A stretch of DNA of 64,000 bases from Paratinospora sagittata (taxonomy: Eukaryota; Streptophyta; Magnoliopsida; Ranunculales; Menispermaceae), in NCBI GenBank assembly GCA_035771175.1, contig CM069598.1, positions 19,134,438-19,198,437 of the forward strand. The letters are read 5' to 3'. This document shows, piece by piece, positions 35,202 through 46,693 of the stretch. A model generated the notes under the pieces. It saw only the letters and a program-made list of their open reading frames with translations, was not told where the DNA came from and searched no databases. A program made the position numbers and the translations under genes. Positions within the stretch are counted from its first letter, which is position 1. Every line of letters begins with the position of its first letter.

Positions 35202-35580
35202 TCAGCTCGACTTGATGATGAGGGACATCGACCAAAAATCTCGGGTGCGTAAGGTCAAGACCGTCCACACGAGTGACGGGAGGGCCGAGGAATCGGAGGT
35301 GCTTCCCTGGCCATGTTGCAGGAAGGTCAGCGACCTAGGATTTCCCTTTCGAGTTGAGGAGTCCTGTGCCCCAATAGAGGGGATGGCCACGACGATTCGG
35401 GGGGGTTGCCGTGGATGGTTGAGTAGAAGAGCTTGCCCAGATTCGAGCTGCGGGCTGGGAGGCAGATGGCCGAGCTGACAGGCCTGCTGCCGAGCCGGCC
35501 TCAAGCGCAGAAGCTCCTAGGCTTGCAGCTCGGAGCTTGTCCAAGTTCAATATACGTCGGCTGGACTTGGTCCGAGCCAT
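35202..35580 (-). pseudogene. Antisense ORF of Tat element, Ala/Ser-rich middle
   Basis: Begins MARTKSSRRILNLDKLRAAS and becomes Ala, Ser and Pro rich. The frame is partly open (changes near 35335). It lies between the globular part (35690-36671) and the coiled-coil part (34051-34542) of the presumed antisense gene. MARTK-type starts also open the histone H3 tail, but the resemblance stops there. Confidence 0.4.
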
Positions 35581-35689
35581 CACATCGGCAGAAAAGGCTG
35601 AAATGAAATAGAATAAATTAGTGAGCAAGACAACATAAAACATATAGTAGTGTTAAATAACAGGTCATTTCGACACTTACACCCGAAAA

Positions 35690-36671
35690 ATAGTTTCTTC
35701 TTCTGGATAAGCTCGGCACGGAGAAGGCGAGCTGAAGTGAGAATCTCCACGTACCGACGTTCTGCGAAGGGAATCTGGTAGATCTCCTCAGACTTCGTTA
35801 GGTCAGTGCCACCGGTTTTGTAAGAGCTATCCCAGTGAATTGCACGATGGAAGCTGAGGAATCAAAGCCGAACCCAAAAAAAAGGTTAACGACAAGGAAC
35901 ACAGGTCAGCTCGGTACCTAGGTACGTGTAGCTCATTGGTACGACGTCGACTTCCTCGGCCTAATTCCCTGAAATAAGGAACCAGACATCTTTCTAATCT
36001 CTATTCGAGGTGGGGTTTTTGGTTATCAATGGAGGTCGCTTAGCTGGGTCGGGCCATTAGGCCGCGTAATACCACTCTGCGGAGCTGGGACGAAGCTTTA
36101 GCTGATAATTCAGCTTAAAGTCGGCGAAAGTGTAGTCCAACCACTTCTTCTCCTTCTAGACCACCATGTAGCTCAGGAAGGCCCTCCAAACATTAGGGCT
36201 GAGCTGACCTTGGGCAACTCTCAGGTCGGCCAAAAATCCACACACGACTTTCGGCAACAGCAAGCCTATCCCATATTTGAACTAGTCAATATGGAAGACG
36301 ACCTTGCCCTCCTTAGGTTAGCTTGGCACGTCTTCGAGGTCTGGAACGCGCATTGTTACCTAGTCGGGGATGCCCAGCAAGGCCCTAAGGTAGTCCAATT
36401 GAGCCGAGAAGACTGACGAGCGAACCAAGTATATGGGAAATTCCACATTTTGGTCACTCCCCTCCTCAGCCTCATTATTATCGGAGGAATCCCACTCTGG
36501 GGCCAGGAGATTCTCCTCAGCTCGGCCCCTCGAGGTGCTCGGTTACTCCCGAATTAGCTCACCTAGGCGTTGATGTTGCGAGAAAAGAACAGCTCGGTCC
36601 CCAATTAAGACCTCAACGTCACTAGATGAGCTATCCTTCTCGGTCGGGTTAGAAGAGGAGGGAGCTGCCAT
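35690..36671 (-). pseudogene. Antisense ORF of Tat element, globular part
   Basis: Starts MAAPSSSNPTEKDSSSSDVE at 36671. Further on, in pieces, come VVCGFLADLRVAQGQLSPNV and FLSYMVV, then FKLNYQLKLRPSSAEWYYAA. This matches the family annotated as 'putative gypsy type transposon' in plant genomes, the product of the antisense gene of Tat elements. At least four stops interrupt it. Confidence 0.6.
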
Positions 36672-37099
36672 TGCCTAGACGAGACGAGGAGATAGCTCGG
36701 GGTTAGAATCCTTAGAAGTGGAACGCCCCAAGTCGGACAGAAATCGTCGGAGAAAATACATCCTAAAAAACTAAGCCGACCTATAAAACGAAAACAGAAA
36801 ATAGAAAGCCGAGAAGGAAAAATACTAAGCTGAAGCAGAGAAAATTTCTAAGTGAGTTGCAAATGGTCGGGGACCTATATATAACGAGACCTCGGCCAAC
36901 CCTGTTCTTTGAATATTGGGAGTGCGCATCCAGAGAAAAAAATCAAGGATGATATGCCGAGCAACTGAAACGTCCCATTTTACTACAGTACATATCGCAG
37001 ACTGACACAAATCTCGATTATGATCCGCGACACGTGAACCTATTGCCACGTGGACCGAGATCGAGGTCACAAAAAAAAAGGAAATCCTTCAGGCTTCAA

Positions 37100-37126
37100 A
37101 TGAAGCAAGGAGGCTTGGAGGGTAAA
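37100..37126 (+). other. Polypurine tract of Tat element
   Basis: GAAGCAAGGAGGCTTGGAGG then GTAAA sits immediately before the 3' LTR start TGTTGGACC. Confidence 0.6.
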
Positions 37127-37982
37127 TGTTGGACCATCAGCTCGGCACGCCATGAGCTGACCGAGATAGCATATGGGTTTATTTAGATCCTGAGCTGGCG
37201 ATGTCTGGGTCAAAATGAACAACGCCCTAGTCCGACAACCAAAAAGAGCGGGAAACACTAAATGATAGTAGCTCGGCATGACCGAGCTACAGTCCCATTG
37301 TGTATTCTGAGCACGACGAATGGAAAGCGGGACCATCCAAGGAATGATAGCTCGGCCCAGACTGATTTAGTCAAGAAGAGATCCGATGTAGATTTTTGGG
37401 ATATTCGATCATCGATAGCTTAGATGTCGAACACCTCGGTTTAATAAGGAAGCGACGCTAAGGCCGATCTCAGTGTAAATGTTTTCTAGTATAACACGAA
37501 GAGGATCCCGAGATATTAGTGATAGAAACATATACGACAGTTATGACAAATCAGGGATAAATTACAATCCGCAGCTTGGGATGAGACCTACTTCATCTGG
37601 GATGAGGAAACCTATAATCCCGAAACAAATGAGCTTGACAGCTTATCACGCATACTATCAATCAATCGAGAATCGACCCGTGACACATGCTTAAGGGGCA
37701 ACTAGCCACTCTGACCATAAGACCTCTCCTATAAATAGCCCATTATTCCCCTTGAAAAGGTATGAAAAACCATACACCCTAAATCCTGTGCAAGATTTCA
37801 TATTAAAACAAACACTAACTTAGGTATCGAAAGATCTTTAATCGGCACCACACCGGTGTTCCATATGAGAGTCTTTTTTCTTTCGTTCGTACTGTCTCAG
37901 ATTCCGGTGACTCACGATCTTAGGTCGGCTCGTCTCCTCAACAAATCAATAAATTCGGTGTTGGTCAAATTTTGCACTAACA
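37127..37982 (+). repeat. 3' LTR of Tat element (856 bp)
   Basis: Starts TGTTGGACCATCAGCTCGG and ends TTTTGCACTAACA. Aligns over its whole length with 23761-24614, with many substitutions and a few small indels. TATA-like CCTATAAATAGCCC is at about 37730. Confidence 0.9.
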
Positions 37983-39200
37983 ACCCCTAAATTTTAATTA
38001 GTGGGTAAATCTTTATAATGTGACAAATTCAACTTTCGTTTATCACATATTTTCTTTAAAATTAGTTGTAGTATTATGTTGACATTTTTAACTGAATTTG
38101 ATAGAAACATCACCGCATCATTGATGAATTAAATCTGATGCATTAACAAAGATAATTCTATCTATATCAGCTAAAAGATGTTACTTTTATATTCTTAAAA
38201 AGTAAGTACTCCCATATTTATAAACTAAAGTGATGCTATAGTGATGAATGAGGATAGTTTATGTAGCTTATATTACCCAGATGCAATGTTCAACAGCGGA
38301 CGTTCACAATAAAAAATTACATAAGAAAACAACATACAGTTGATTGTTTTAATCACTTTCTAATTTATTACTCATTTTTCTATATCTAGACTATATACTA
38401 TATACTATATCTAATTTATTATTCATTTTTGAATCACGACCCATTAATCTCCTCCCCTAGATGAGGCAATGACCAGAGTTGTACTTCAAACCTTTAAATT
38501 TTAAAGCGACATTTTTACCTACTACACCAACTTTATATTGACATTACACATTTTATTTTAAATTAAAGTAATGTTATAGTGAACATCAAATAAAATTCAA
38601 AACATCACATTAAAAAAAATATATCAAATAAAATTCAAAACACAAACTAAGGTGACGTAGCATCACATATACAGCCCCTTGATTACTTTTGACATTTAAG
38701 TTGTACAATGTCCCATTTAAGATGCATGTGACACCGCATCACACTAGTTTGTGCTCGAGTTTTGTTTAATGTTGATTCAAGCAATGTTTGGTTAAGTATT
38801 CAAAAATAATTTGTCTGTTTTTAAGGCACTCAAAAAGTACAATTAAAAAACTTAAAAATTGATAAAATGTTATTTTTAAAGTTTTTATTTTTTTTTATTG
38901 GCAAAGATTGAAAAAATATTTTTCAAAACTATTTCATCAAATATGTTTTTATTGTTTCTTTTTCTTTTACTATTTAAAAACTGAAAATGATTTTTAGATG
39001 TAATCCAAAGAAAGCCAACTGAAAATGATTTTTAGATGTAATCCAAAGACAGCCGTCCAAAGACAGCCTTAGCAATACTCTTGTGAGTCCCACTAGTCGG
39101 GGATATCCGATGTGAATCATAGAAAATATAATTAGAAAAAAGAGCAATTCATGAAATGAGATGAAATGAAATTCATACCTCGGAATTAAAAAATAAAAAA
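37983..39200. other. Right arm of ankyrin intron
   Basis: AT-rich sequence without a gene. It contains a 37-bp tandem duplication at 38977-39052 (unit ACTGAAAATGATTTTTAGAT and on), which looks recent because the two copies differ at only a few positions. Confidence 0.6.
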
Positions 39201-39221
39201 AAAGCAAAAAGAAATTCTTAC

Positions 39222-39842
39222 CTCAATCTGCTTCTTATATGCAGCAGCGTGCAATACAGCATTCCCCTCATTATCTTTCTTCTTCATAATCTCCTGGTCA
39301 TTGAACGATTCTAGCAGCAACTTTAGCGCATCAAAACGGTTATTTCTCACAGCAACATGAAAAATTGTCTCTCCTTCATCAGTCACAAAACCAGAAGCCT
39401 CAGGTTTGGCGCGAATCAGCTCCTGAAGAACGACCATTTTTCCTTTCATGGCAGCCATATGTAAAGGCGTTCTCCCAAGTTCATCACGAGCCAGACACAA
39501 ATCGGAATCGATCTTCACTATCTCCTGCACGATTTCAAGGTGACCTTTTGCGGACGCCAAGTGAAGAGGCAACGAACCAGTATAATCTCGTTCTCCTGTG
39601 AGCTCCTTCTTCCGATCGAGCAAAGCTTTGGTGAAATTTAGGTGGCCAAGAAGAGCTGCGATGTGTAGTGGAGTTTCTGAAACTGATCCATTTGCTATGA
39701 TTCTGTCAAGAGTAAGAGGACGAGCTTCAAGAACTTGGGTTAAGGAATGCACATCATCGATCGTTGCTGCTTCATTTAGACTCCTTATTGCCGCTGCTTC
39801 GTGCTCTCGTTCCTGCGAATTAACCTCGTTAGTACTGTCCAT
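39222..39842 (-). CDS. Ankyrin-PGG membrane protein, exon 1
   Basis: Encodes residues 1-207. I chose the ATG at 39842 (MDSTNEVNSQEREHEAAAIR); the frame upstream has no other ATG before the promoter-like DNA. Ankyrin repeats appear in order as SETPLHIAALLGH (about 55), GSLPLHLASAKGH (89), GRTPLHMAAMKGK (123), GETIFHVAVRNNR (157) and GNAVLHAAAYKKQ (193). Ankyrin repeats bind partner proteins; in this family they face the cytosol. The exon ends after GAG with donor GTAAGAATT, in phase 0, and the cut repeat is completed by exon 2 at 21276. No stop or frameshift is present, which argues the gene is still under selection or recently so. Confidence 0.9.
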
Positions 39843-39909
39843 CGATCTTCTGATCACCCATCGCTGCTCCTGATCAGTATCCCCTGGATTTTAAGATGGT
39901 GTTACAACC

Positions 39910-39925
39910 TTGACTTCCCAGTCAA
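39910..39925. promoter_or_regulatory. Inverted pair of W-box-like sites
   Basis: TTGACTTCCCAGTCAA carries TTGACT on both strands, 68-83 bp upstream of the ankyrin start codon. WRKY factors bind TTGAC cores, and defence genes of the ACD6 kind are often WRKY targets. The regulatory role is inferred. Confidence 0.4.
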
Positions 39926-40651
39926 GAAAGTTGTCGGTTATGGTGGAATGTTAATACTGTTTCACTTTTTTTTTTAACTGACCATTCATAAATAGGGGGG
40001 ACCATGCAACCTACCAGGTAGCTAAGCTAAACTAAATTATGAGTAGTATTTTCTTATCAAATCGGTGAGTTTTAGAATTTTTAATCCTAATAATTTAGGT
40101 GAGGGCGAAGGTTTTATAAAATAAATAAATAAATAAAATAATTAATAAAAACCTAATTAAACTAATTAAAATTGTTAGTTATTAATTTTTTCTTCTTCCC
40201 TATAACCACTTATCATAATTGAATTGTTTAAAACATTATATTAAAATGTACTTGTGTTCTACAGTATTGATCACTCCACTATGTGTTGAAAAATTTATTA
40301 AATAAAAATTAAATTTGTAACGTTTTAAATTTAATTGAGTTTTAAATTTGAATTAAATAAGAAAAACCGTTATAAGTTTTAAATTGAATTAAAGTTTGTA
40401 ATGGTTAAATAATTTAATTGAGTTTTAAATTTGAATTAAATTGGAAAAATAGTTATATAATTTTAAATTCAATTTAATTTGTAACATTTGAAGTTATTCA
40501 GTGCTCTTAATGAAAGCATTAAAAGCACCACCCTCTCTTACAAGTATAAAAGGGAGTGTCTTCCCTCATTTTAAACACGCCAATTCTCAGAGTTCTCTAC
40601 TACTCCTCGAATTATTTTCTTCTTCTCTAATTTTTTTTATTGGTTTTGAGG
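39926..40651. other. Upstream region of the ankyrin gene
   Basis: No gene seen. An imperfect AT-rich repeat of about 100 bp (units with GAGTTTTAAATTTGAATTAAA) occupies 40320-40495. On the plus strand CAAGTATAAAAGGGAGTG (about 40540) followed by an AACACGCCAATTCTCAGAG leader looks like a promoter or LTR remnant pointing away from the ankyrin gene. It runs directly into the Tekay LTR at 40652. Confidence 0.5.
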
Positions 40652-42013
40652 TGTCACACCCTGCCCGGATGTGCCTAAACTGACGGGACACTCACAGGCG
40701 GGACGCAAATGCATTATAACAATAACCGAGTGCACAGGTACATAATTAAGTACAAATCTGATTTCATTAATTTCAGAATGTATTTTTAGTACAAAATATA
40801 ATTGGGGAAACATCCTCCCAAAATCTCCCTATAAATAAACAAGGAGTACAAAATGTAGGCTCAAAAAATCTTCACCCAGTCCACCCTAAACTCCTATAAA
40901 AATGGATAACAACGGGGTGAGCTATTGCCCAGTGGATAAAATAGTTCGTGAATATGACAATTAATAAAGAAGACTTCATAATCAAACATCACATATACAC
41001 AACATAGCATTATAAACAGTACAACATGTATGTATGCATGACACCGTCTCGTAATGGTTCCATGATCGTACGTCACTCTGAATTCACGTGCAAATGTCCA
41101 TTCTCGGGTAAACTCGGGTTCACATTGTACGTCCCTCCCCAGAGACATCGCCCTGAGTTCACGTACAGATATCCCTCCCTAGGTAATCTCGGGTTCACAT
41201 TGTATGTCCCTCCTCATGAAGTATCAGGAATAGTGAGCATTACGTTAATAATTATTTTGTATGTCACGAACCACTTACGTCTCTAGGTGGTGCTTATGTA
41301 TGATGACCATGCATGTGTGGGCTTAGTCTTTACTAACATTAGACAGGGTTTGGCAACGTCTGGTGATTCTTACCAGGGTTGGCATCATGATGTGCATTGT
41401 TAGGATGTCCGGTATCACTTGTACAAGCAGATAGCTTTCAGATAAGACCAACCAAACTAGTCTTCAGTTGAGAGGTGGGACACGAGGTCCTCTTAAATAC
41501 CAATCTTCCATAGCAGCAAGCTGCCTCTCGTTCACTATTTAAAGTAACTAAGGACAAGACTAAGTGTGGTTGAGTCAGATTGACCACTAATCTGGCATAG
41601 TAATAGTGTAATACATGAACTCCAAGTATACAGGCATAACTATGACAGGTATGAACATTATACGCAATAATACAGAGTAAATTAATGAAAACTTTAATAA
41701 AAGTCATAAGACACGCAAACCTATGTTTCGTTCTCCAACTTCAGATAAAATCTCCTTCTAGAACTGGAGCCTTTTCTCCAGCAGAACTGTTTTGCACCGC
41801 GAGGAGAGTCTCAAAAAGAGTACAGAGAAATCACAGAGAGAGTGATGAACCAACAAGGAGAGCAAGAGAGAAAAGTTGGTTGAGGTGTGAAAATGAGGGG
41901 GGAAGGGTTCCTTTTATAGGAAAATGAATGCCCGAACGTTCGGGCAGTGCCCGAAGTTCCATTATTTTATATTTTTTATTTTTTATTTTTTTGTGTAATT
42001 TAGGGCTATTACA
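40652..42013 (-). mobile_element. Tekay/Del-type gypsy 3' LTR (1362 bp)
   Basis: On the minus strand it starts TGTAATAGCCCTAAATTACAC at 42013, right after a polypurine tract, and ends GGGCAGGGTGTGACA at 40652. It contains a splice-acceptor-like block at 40893-40922. A shorter copy lies at 53047-53959. Confidence 0.85.
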
Positions 42014-42030
42014 TTCTACCCCCCTTAAAA
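42014..42030 (-). other. Polypurine tract of Tekay element
   Basis: On the minus strand TTTTAAGGGGGGTAGAA immediately precedes the LTR start, the usual form in plant chromoviruses. Confidence 0.8.
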
Positions 42031-42655
42031 GAATTTCTCCCTCGAAATTTCAGTCCATGTAGTAGTGATTGTTATCTTCGTGAGATTCACCGCCTTCTCC
42101 AGATCAGGAAAATGCTGGTAAGGTCCCTGAGTTATAATGTGGCCGGTGGAATCCTTAACATCATCAAACAATGGAGAGCAAATGGAAGTGACGGAATGCT
42201 TTTTCGTGCAGTGGAATCCGACATTTGCCTAATAGATTGTGGAATAGAGCATTGCTAATTACAACGTTTTAGGGGAGGTAGGTTGAGCGATGGAATGTTT
42301 TCTGGTGCAGTTTCCCAAATTCGGCAGCCTGACAAATTTGGTAGGAGATTTTGCCAAGATGAGGGCACAAGATTGTTTTGGGCAATATTGTTATGATAAA
42401 GCCATACGCGCTCTGGCGATAAGGATCGCTGCCGTAAAGGCAAGGGAGTTAGTGATGCAAAGAAGTTGTGGTTTGCTTCAAAGTCTGAAGGAGTCTCCAT
42501 TGATTGCCAAACAGGCCATAGAGTGTATGACTCATTACTCCTATCTATGTTGTTTTCAGACATCTACATGGCTAATTAAATAAAACAATATATTAAGATA
42601 TTGTAAACGAAGTTTCATAATTTTATTGATAAGTAAAATAGTATAATGCATCACA
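42031..42655 (-). other. 3' untranslated region of Tekay element
   Basis: Noncoding sequence between the chromodomain stop and the polypurine tract. It aligns with 53977-54640 of the second copy. Confidence 0.6.
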
Positions 42656-44060
42656 TCAACAACTATTACTAGAAAATAATTTGGGGTATTTTAGTTTAAT
42701 TGCTTCTTGTAGTTCCCAAGTTGCTTTCACTACTCCATGGTGATCCCAGATGACCTTTACAAGTGGAATGCTACGTCGCCTCAGTTCCTGAGTTTTCCTA
42801 TCAAGAATTTATATCGCTCTTTCCTGATATTTGTTTCCTTCTTCAATCCGGACTTCGACCAGATGGATGATATGTGAAGGATCAAGACGATACTTTCGAA
42901 GCATAAATACATGGAAAACGTCATGAACCTAGGACATGGATGAGGGAAGGGATAGACGATAGGCTAGCTTGCCAATACGTTCGACGATCTGAAATGGACC
43001 AATATATCATGGAGATAGCTTTTTCTTGATCCCGAAGCGTTTGACACCTCTTGTAGGCTGAGCTTTTAGAAAAAGAAACTCCCCCTTATCAAATTTTAGA
43101 AGTTGTCTATGTTGTCGGCATATCTCTTCTATCAACTTTGTGCTACACGAAGTCCTTCCTTTACTAGTGTGATCTTTTCAGAAGTCTCTTGAACAAGTTC
43201 TGGCCCCAGATGCGGTCGATCTACCATATCTAACCAGCATACCAAAGATCTGCAAGGCAACCATAGAGAGCCTCGTATGGTGCCATGTCGATATTGGTTT
43301 GATAGCGGTTGTTGTATGCAAACTCAGCCAAATGTAAGTGTTTTGCCCATCCGTCATGAAAAATGCAACATCGTAACATATCCTCCAAGATTTGGATTAA
43401 GCGCTCTGACTGCCCGTCAGTTTGAGGGTGAAAAGTTGTGCTCATGGTGATCTTGGAGCCCATTCTACTCTGGAAGCTTTGCCAAAATTTTGATGTGAAT
43501 CGAGGGTCTCAATCAGAGATGATCGTGAGTAGTATACCATGGAGGCGTACGACCTCTCTTTCATACAATTCGGCTAGCTTGGCAGGGTTATCTGTGAACT
43601 TTATTGATAAAAAGTGTGCAGACTTTGTAAGTCTGTCAATGATAACCCAGATTGCATTTTACCCTTTATTATTCTGAGACAATGCCGTAACAAAATCCAT
43701 TACAATGTTCTCCCACTTCCATTCTCCATTAGGTAAAGGCTGGAGAAGTCCAGAAGGAAGTCTACGTTTTGCCTTAACTTGTTGGCAAACGAGACATCGA
43801 GTAACGAAGTCTGCAATAGCCTTTGTCATACCAGAGAACCAAAATTGTCGCTTGACATCCTTGTACATCTTGTCTCCCCCATGATGCATAGCAAACCTCG
43901 AGCAATGTATTTCAATGAGCACTTCTTTCCGAACTTCAGGATCGTTCGGTAGGCAGAGACGTTTTTTGTAGAAAACTGCCCCGTCATCAAAGACCGACCA
44001 GTAAGTAAGTTTTTTTGATCGTTTCGTAGAAATTCTATTTTCTCCATTAACATGGGGTCA
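42656..44060 (-). pseudogene. Tekay integrase with C-terminal chromodomain
   Basis: From right to left: His/Cys zinc part with HHGGDKMYKDVKRQFWFSGM and CLVCQQVKAKRR; catalytic core with IVMDFVTALSQ, VIIDRLTKSAHFL, IISD and FHPQTDGQSERLIQILEDML; then a C-terminal part with KRFGIKKKLSPWYIGPF. The chromodomain is YQERAIQILDRKTQELRRRS, IPLVKVIWDHHG and ATWELQEAIKLKYPKLF, which places the element among Tekay/Del chromoviruses; this domain reads histone marks to steer insertion. The core is broken by stops near 43501 and 43663 and by a frameshift around 43200. Confidence 0.85.
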
Positions 44061-44695
44061 TTGGCTTGAGCTGCTGAAATTTTTCGATTAAGCTTAAAGT
44101 TGGCTGATAATTAAGAAAGTCGTGATCTTCATCCCTTCTAGATGAGCTAAAAGTTAAAATTGTCCATCTCCGTAGCCAACTTTCCCATTTCAAAGTTAAG
44201 AGTACAAGCAGCAACATAAGATTTTCTACTCAGGGCATCAGCCACAACGTTGGCTTTTCCCAAATGGTATTGGAATTGGAATTGAAAGTCATAATCTTTC
44301 AAAAATTCCAACCATCGTCTTTGGCGGAGGTTTAGGTTTCTCTGAGTCTATATGTACTTAAAACTCTTGTGATCTGAGAAGACCTCAAACCGTTCACCGT
44401 ATAGGTAGTAATGCCATAACTTCAGTGCGAATACGACAGCTGTAAGTTTCAAGTCATGTGTTGGGTAATTATCCTCATGAATCTTTAGTTGCCTAGAAGC
44501 AAATGCAACCACTTAGCCTTCTTGCATTAGTACTGAACCTAAGCCTTAGAGAGAAGCGTCTGTGTATAGTGAAAACCCAACTCCATTTCTTGGAGTGATT
44601 AGTACTGGTGTTGTCATGAGGCGCTTTTTCAATTCCTGAAATGACGATTCACAGGCGGGATTCCAGATGAATCGTACGTCTTTCCGAGTGAGCTT
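44061..44695 (-). pseudogene. Tekay RT end and RNase H
   Basis: Minus-strand frame contains TRKDVRFIWNPACESSFQEL, LYTDASL (RNase H start), [30 protein letters not shown] and KANVVADALSRKS. It is separated from the rest of RT (47742-48400) by the solo LTR 44696-47736. Stops near 44546 and 44350. Confidence 0.85.
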
Positions 44696-45416
44696 TGTGG
44701 TGACCCCGCACCCCGGACCACCAACCACGCAGGGAATGGCGTACGGAATGCCAGGGCGGGACGCCCGGCGTAGGCATCTCCAACCACTCCTCAACTCCCG
44801 TGAGGTGGTTGAGACCCTACGAGCCTTATCTCAAACAACGACATAATATCAAAAGGTACTAAACAAAACTACCCACCGTATTAATCATCAAAGACAAGAG
44901 ATAATCCATAAAAATGAACCACAAATAAAATCATAATCCCTACAGTCAATTAAAATTGACATACACATAAAGTCCAAAATTGTGGGTACAAATAAAAATC
45001 GTCATATGCCCACATGGTCTATCTAACAAGTCCCAACTCACCCATACTACAATGTGGTAAGTGTTATAATTACATAATCCAAAATATAATACTTCATAAT
45101 TTAAAACACAATTCAATCAAAATGCCTCTCAACTCACATCAAGGCTTTGGATTCTCTCGCAGGCAAGGCCCTCAAGATATAACTACTCATTTGCCCTTAT
45201 TCGAGACAGAAGGACCTGAAAGAGGAAAATGAGGGTGAGCCAACGGTGCCCAGTGAATAGAATTCAAATATGCTATCAATACTCATCAATAAATATCATG
45301 TATGCATGTCAATGTGTAGCATGATTAAAAGCTCATAACATATAGATATCAAGCATTTATAATAAGTTCAATGCAAGTAAAAGCTTATCAATTTGGATCC
45401 ACATTCCACATGCATT

Positions 45417-45587
45417 GGGTTACTAGTGCACGTCTATTTCACAGTACCGTTGATCCCAATCATGTTTTATTTGGGGTTACTAGTGCACGTCTATTTCACC
45501 GTACCGTTGATCCCAATCATGTTTTATTTGGGGTTACTAGTGCACGTCTATTTCACCGTACCATTGACCCCAATCATTTCCTTTCCT
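45417..45587. repeat. 57-bp tandem repeat, three copies
   Basis: Unit GGGTTACTAGTGCACGTCTA and on to CAATCATGTTTTATTT repeats at exactly 57-bp spacing (TACTAG at 45421, 45478, 45535). Because 57 is divisible by three, it creates spurious repetitive reading frames. Confidence 0.95.
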
Positions 45588-46693
45588 AAAATCCTCCTAT
45601 GACAATGTTAAGTCCCCCTATTAGCCAGATAGATGGGCCCAACCAAAGTCATAAGGTTTTCTCAAATCAATGCATCATTCAAAACATTAGAACATATTCA
45701 TGCTTTCAACATACAATATATATAAGTGATATGATGACATAAAAGATATAATCATAAATGAAGTCTACTCACAACCAAGCCTCGCGAGAGTATTTAACCA
45801 CACACGACCACCAAACCGAATCAACCCAATCAAGATCCTGAAACATACATCAATATCCTACCATACATCAATTTCTATGCTCAATCATATAGACATTACA
45901 CATCAACCCTAAATCAGCCCACATATAAACAATAGGCCTAAATCCCATCTAATCCCATCATTCAACTCAAATCACATGACTTAGGCCTCTAATGCATAGT
46001 TCTCATTCATAAACCATTCTATTAATCAAAAATACTGATTTTCAATTCCTTAGGCATAAACATGCCCAAATTGGGTCACTTGATCACAAGTAGGCGTAAC
46101 CCATGATATGGTCACAACCACCAAATCAGTAGCATAATCAACCCTAATCATGCTTAATTAAACATAAGTTGCATCAATTCAATGATTCTAGGCCAAAAGC
46201 ATCAAAAGCCCTAAAATATGAAAATTTTCATACTTAGGCCATATTGTCGATTTACATTAGGTCACCATGTTCAGCCATGTATATCACTGATTTTGCATCA
46301 TTGGTTCATCAACAATGGCAACTAGGTCAACATAGTTGACATGCAAGCTATTTGGAAAGGTCTAAGTTCATATTCTAAATTTAGGTCTAATACAAGCAAC
46401 CCTACCAATTCTTCATTTAATATTCTGTTCAGATGTATCAATCTACCAACAGAAATATGTAATCACAAAATCAACCGTACAGATTGAATTATGTGAAGAA
46501 ACAAACCTTCTGTCCAAATATCAGCCCAATCCAACGGTGGACCGAAAAGATAAGTATATTTGATGAACAAGTCTCTAATTAGACAATTTCTCCTTTCCTG
46601 CTGCAAATACTCAAACTCAGATGACTATATCACACAAAATACTCAACTTATAAACATCTCCACCGTTCATAATACATATGTATTAGTTATAAA

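Larger units (their letters stand above)
23761..37982 (+). mobile_element. Tat-type Ty3/gypsy retrotransposon, dead, with nested insertions
   Basis: A full-length element of 14.2 kb, or about 10.8 kb without its two insertions. Order: 5' LTR, primer site, gag, protease, RT, RNase H, second RNase H-like domain, integrase, a 3.9-kb region with antisense ORFs, polypurine tract, 3' LTR. The second RNase H and the antisense ORFs after integrase point to the Tat lineage (Grande/Retand-like). Every protein frame is broken. The two LTRs differ visibly, by roughly one base in ten by eye, so insertion is old. Flanks ACTTA and ACCCC do not form a perfect duplication. It lies in the intron of the ankyrin-PGG gene, antisense to it. 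Confidence 0.85.
21277..39221 (-). other. 17.9-kb intron of the ankyrin-PGG gene
   Basis: On the minus strand the intron starts GTAAGAATTTC (donor at 39221) after the codon GAG and ends ATATATAG (acceptor at 21277). Both exons are open and join in phase 0 to give a continuous ankyrin repeat, so the boundaries are well supported. Most of the length is the Tat gypsy element 23761-37982. Without it, about 3.7 kb would remain. Whether the intron is spliced today is not shown by sequence. Confidence 0.8.

Noticed and set aside
35335..35580. Histone H3-like protein because of its MARTK start
   Set aside because: Only the first five residues fit; the rest is Ala/Ser/Pro-rich text of the Tat antisense gene.
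23756..37987. Target-site duplication of the Tat element
   Set aside because: Flanks ACTTA and ACCCC share only the first two bases; I could not support a duplication.
45371..45602. Two overlapping frames with repeated peptide units
   Set aside because: They are created by the 57-bp tandem repeat, whose length is divisible by three. No coding evidence beyond that.
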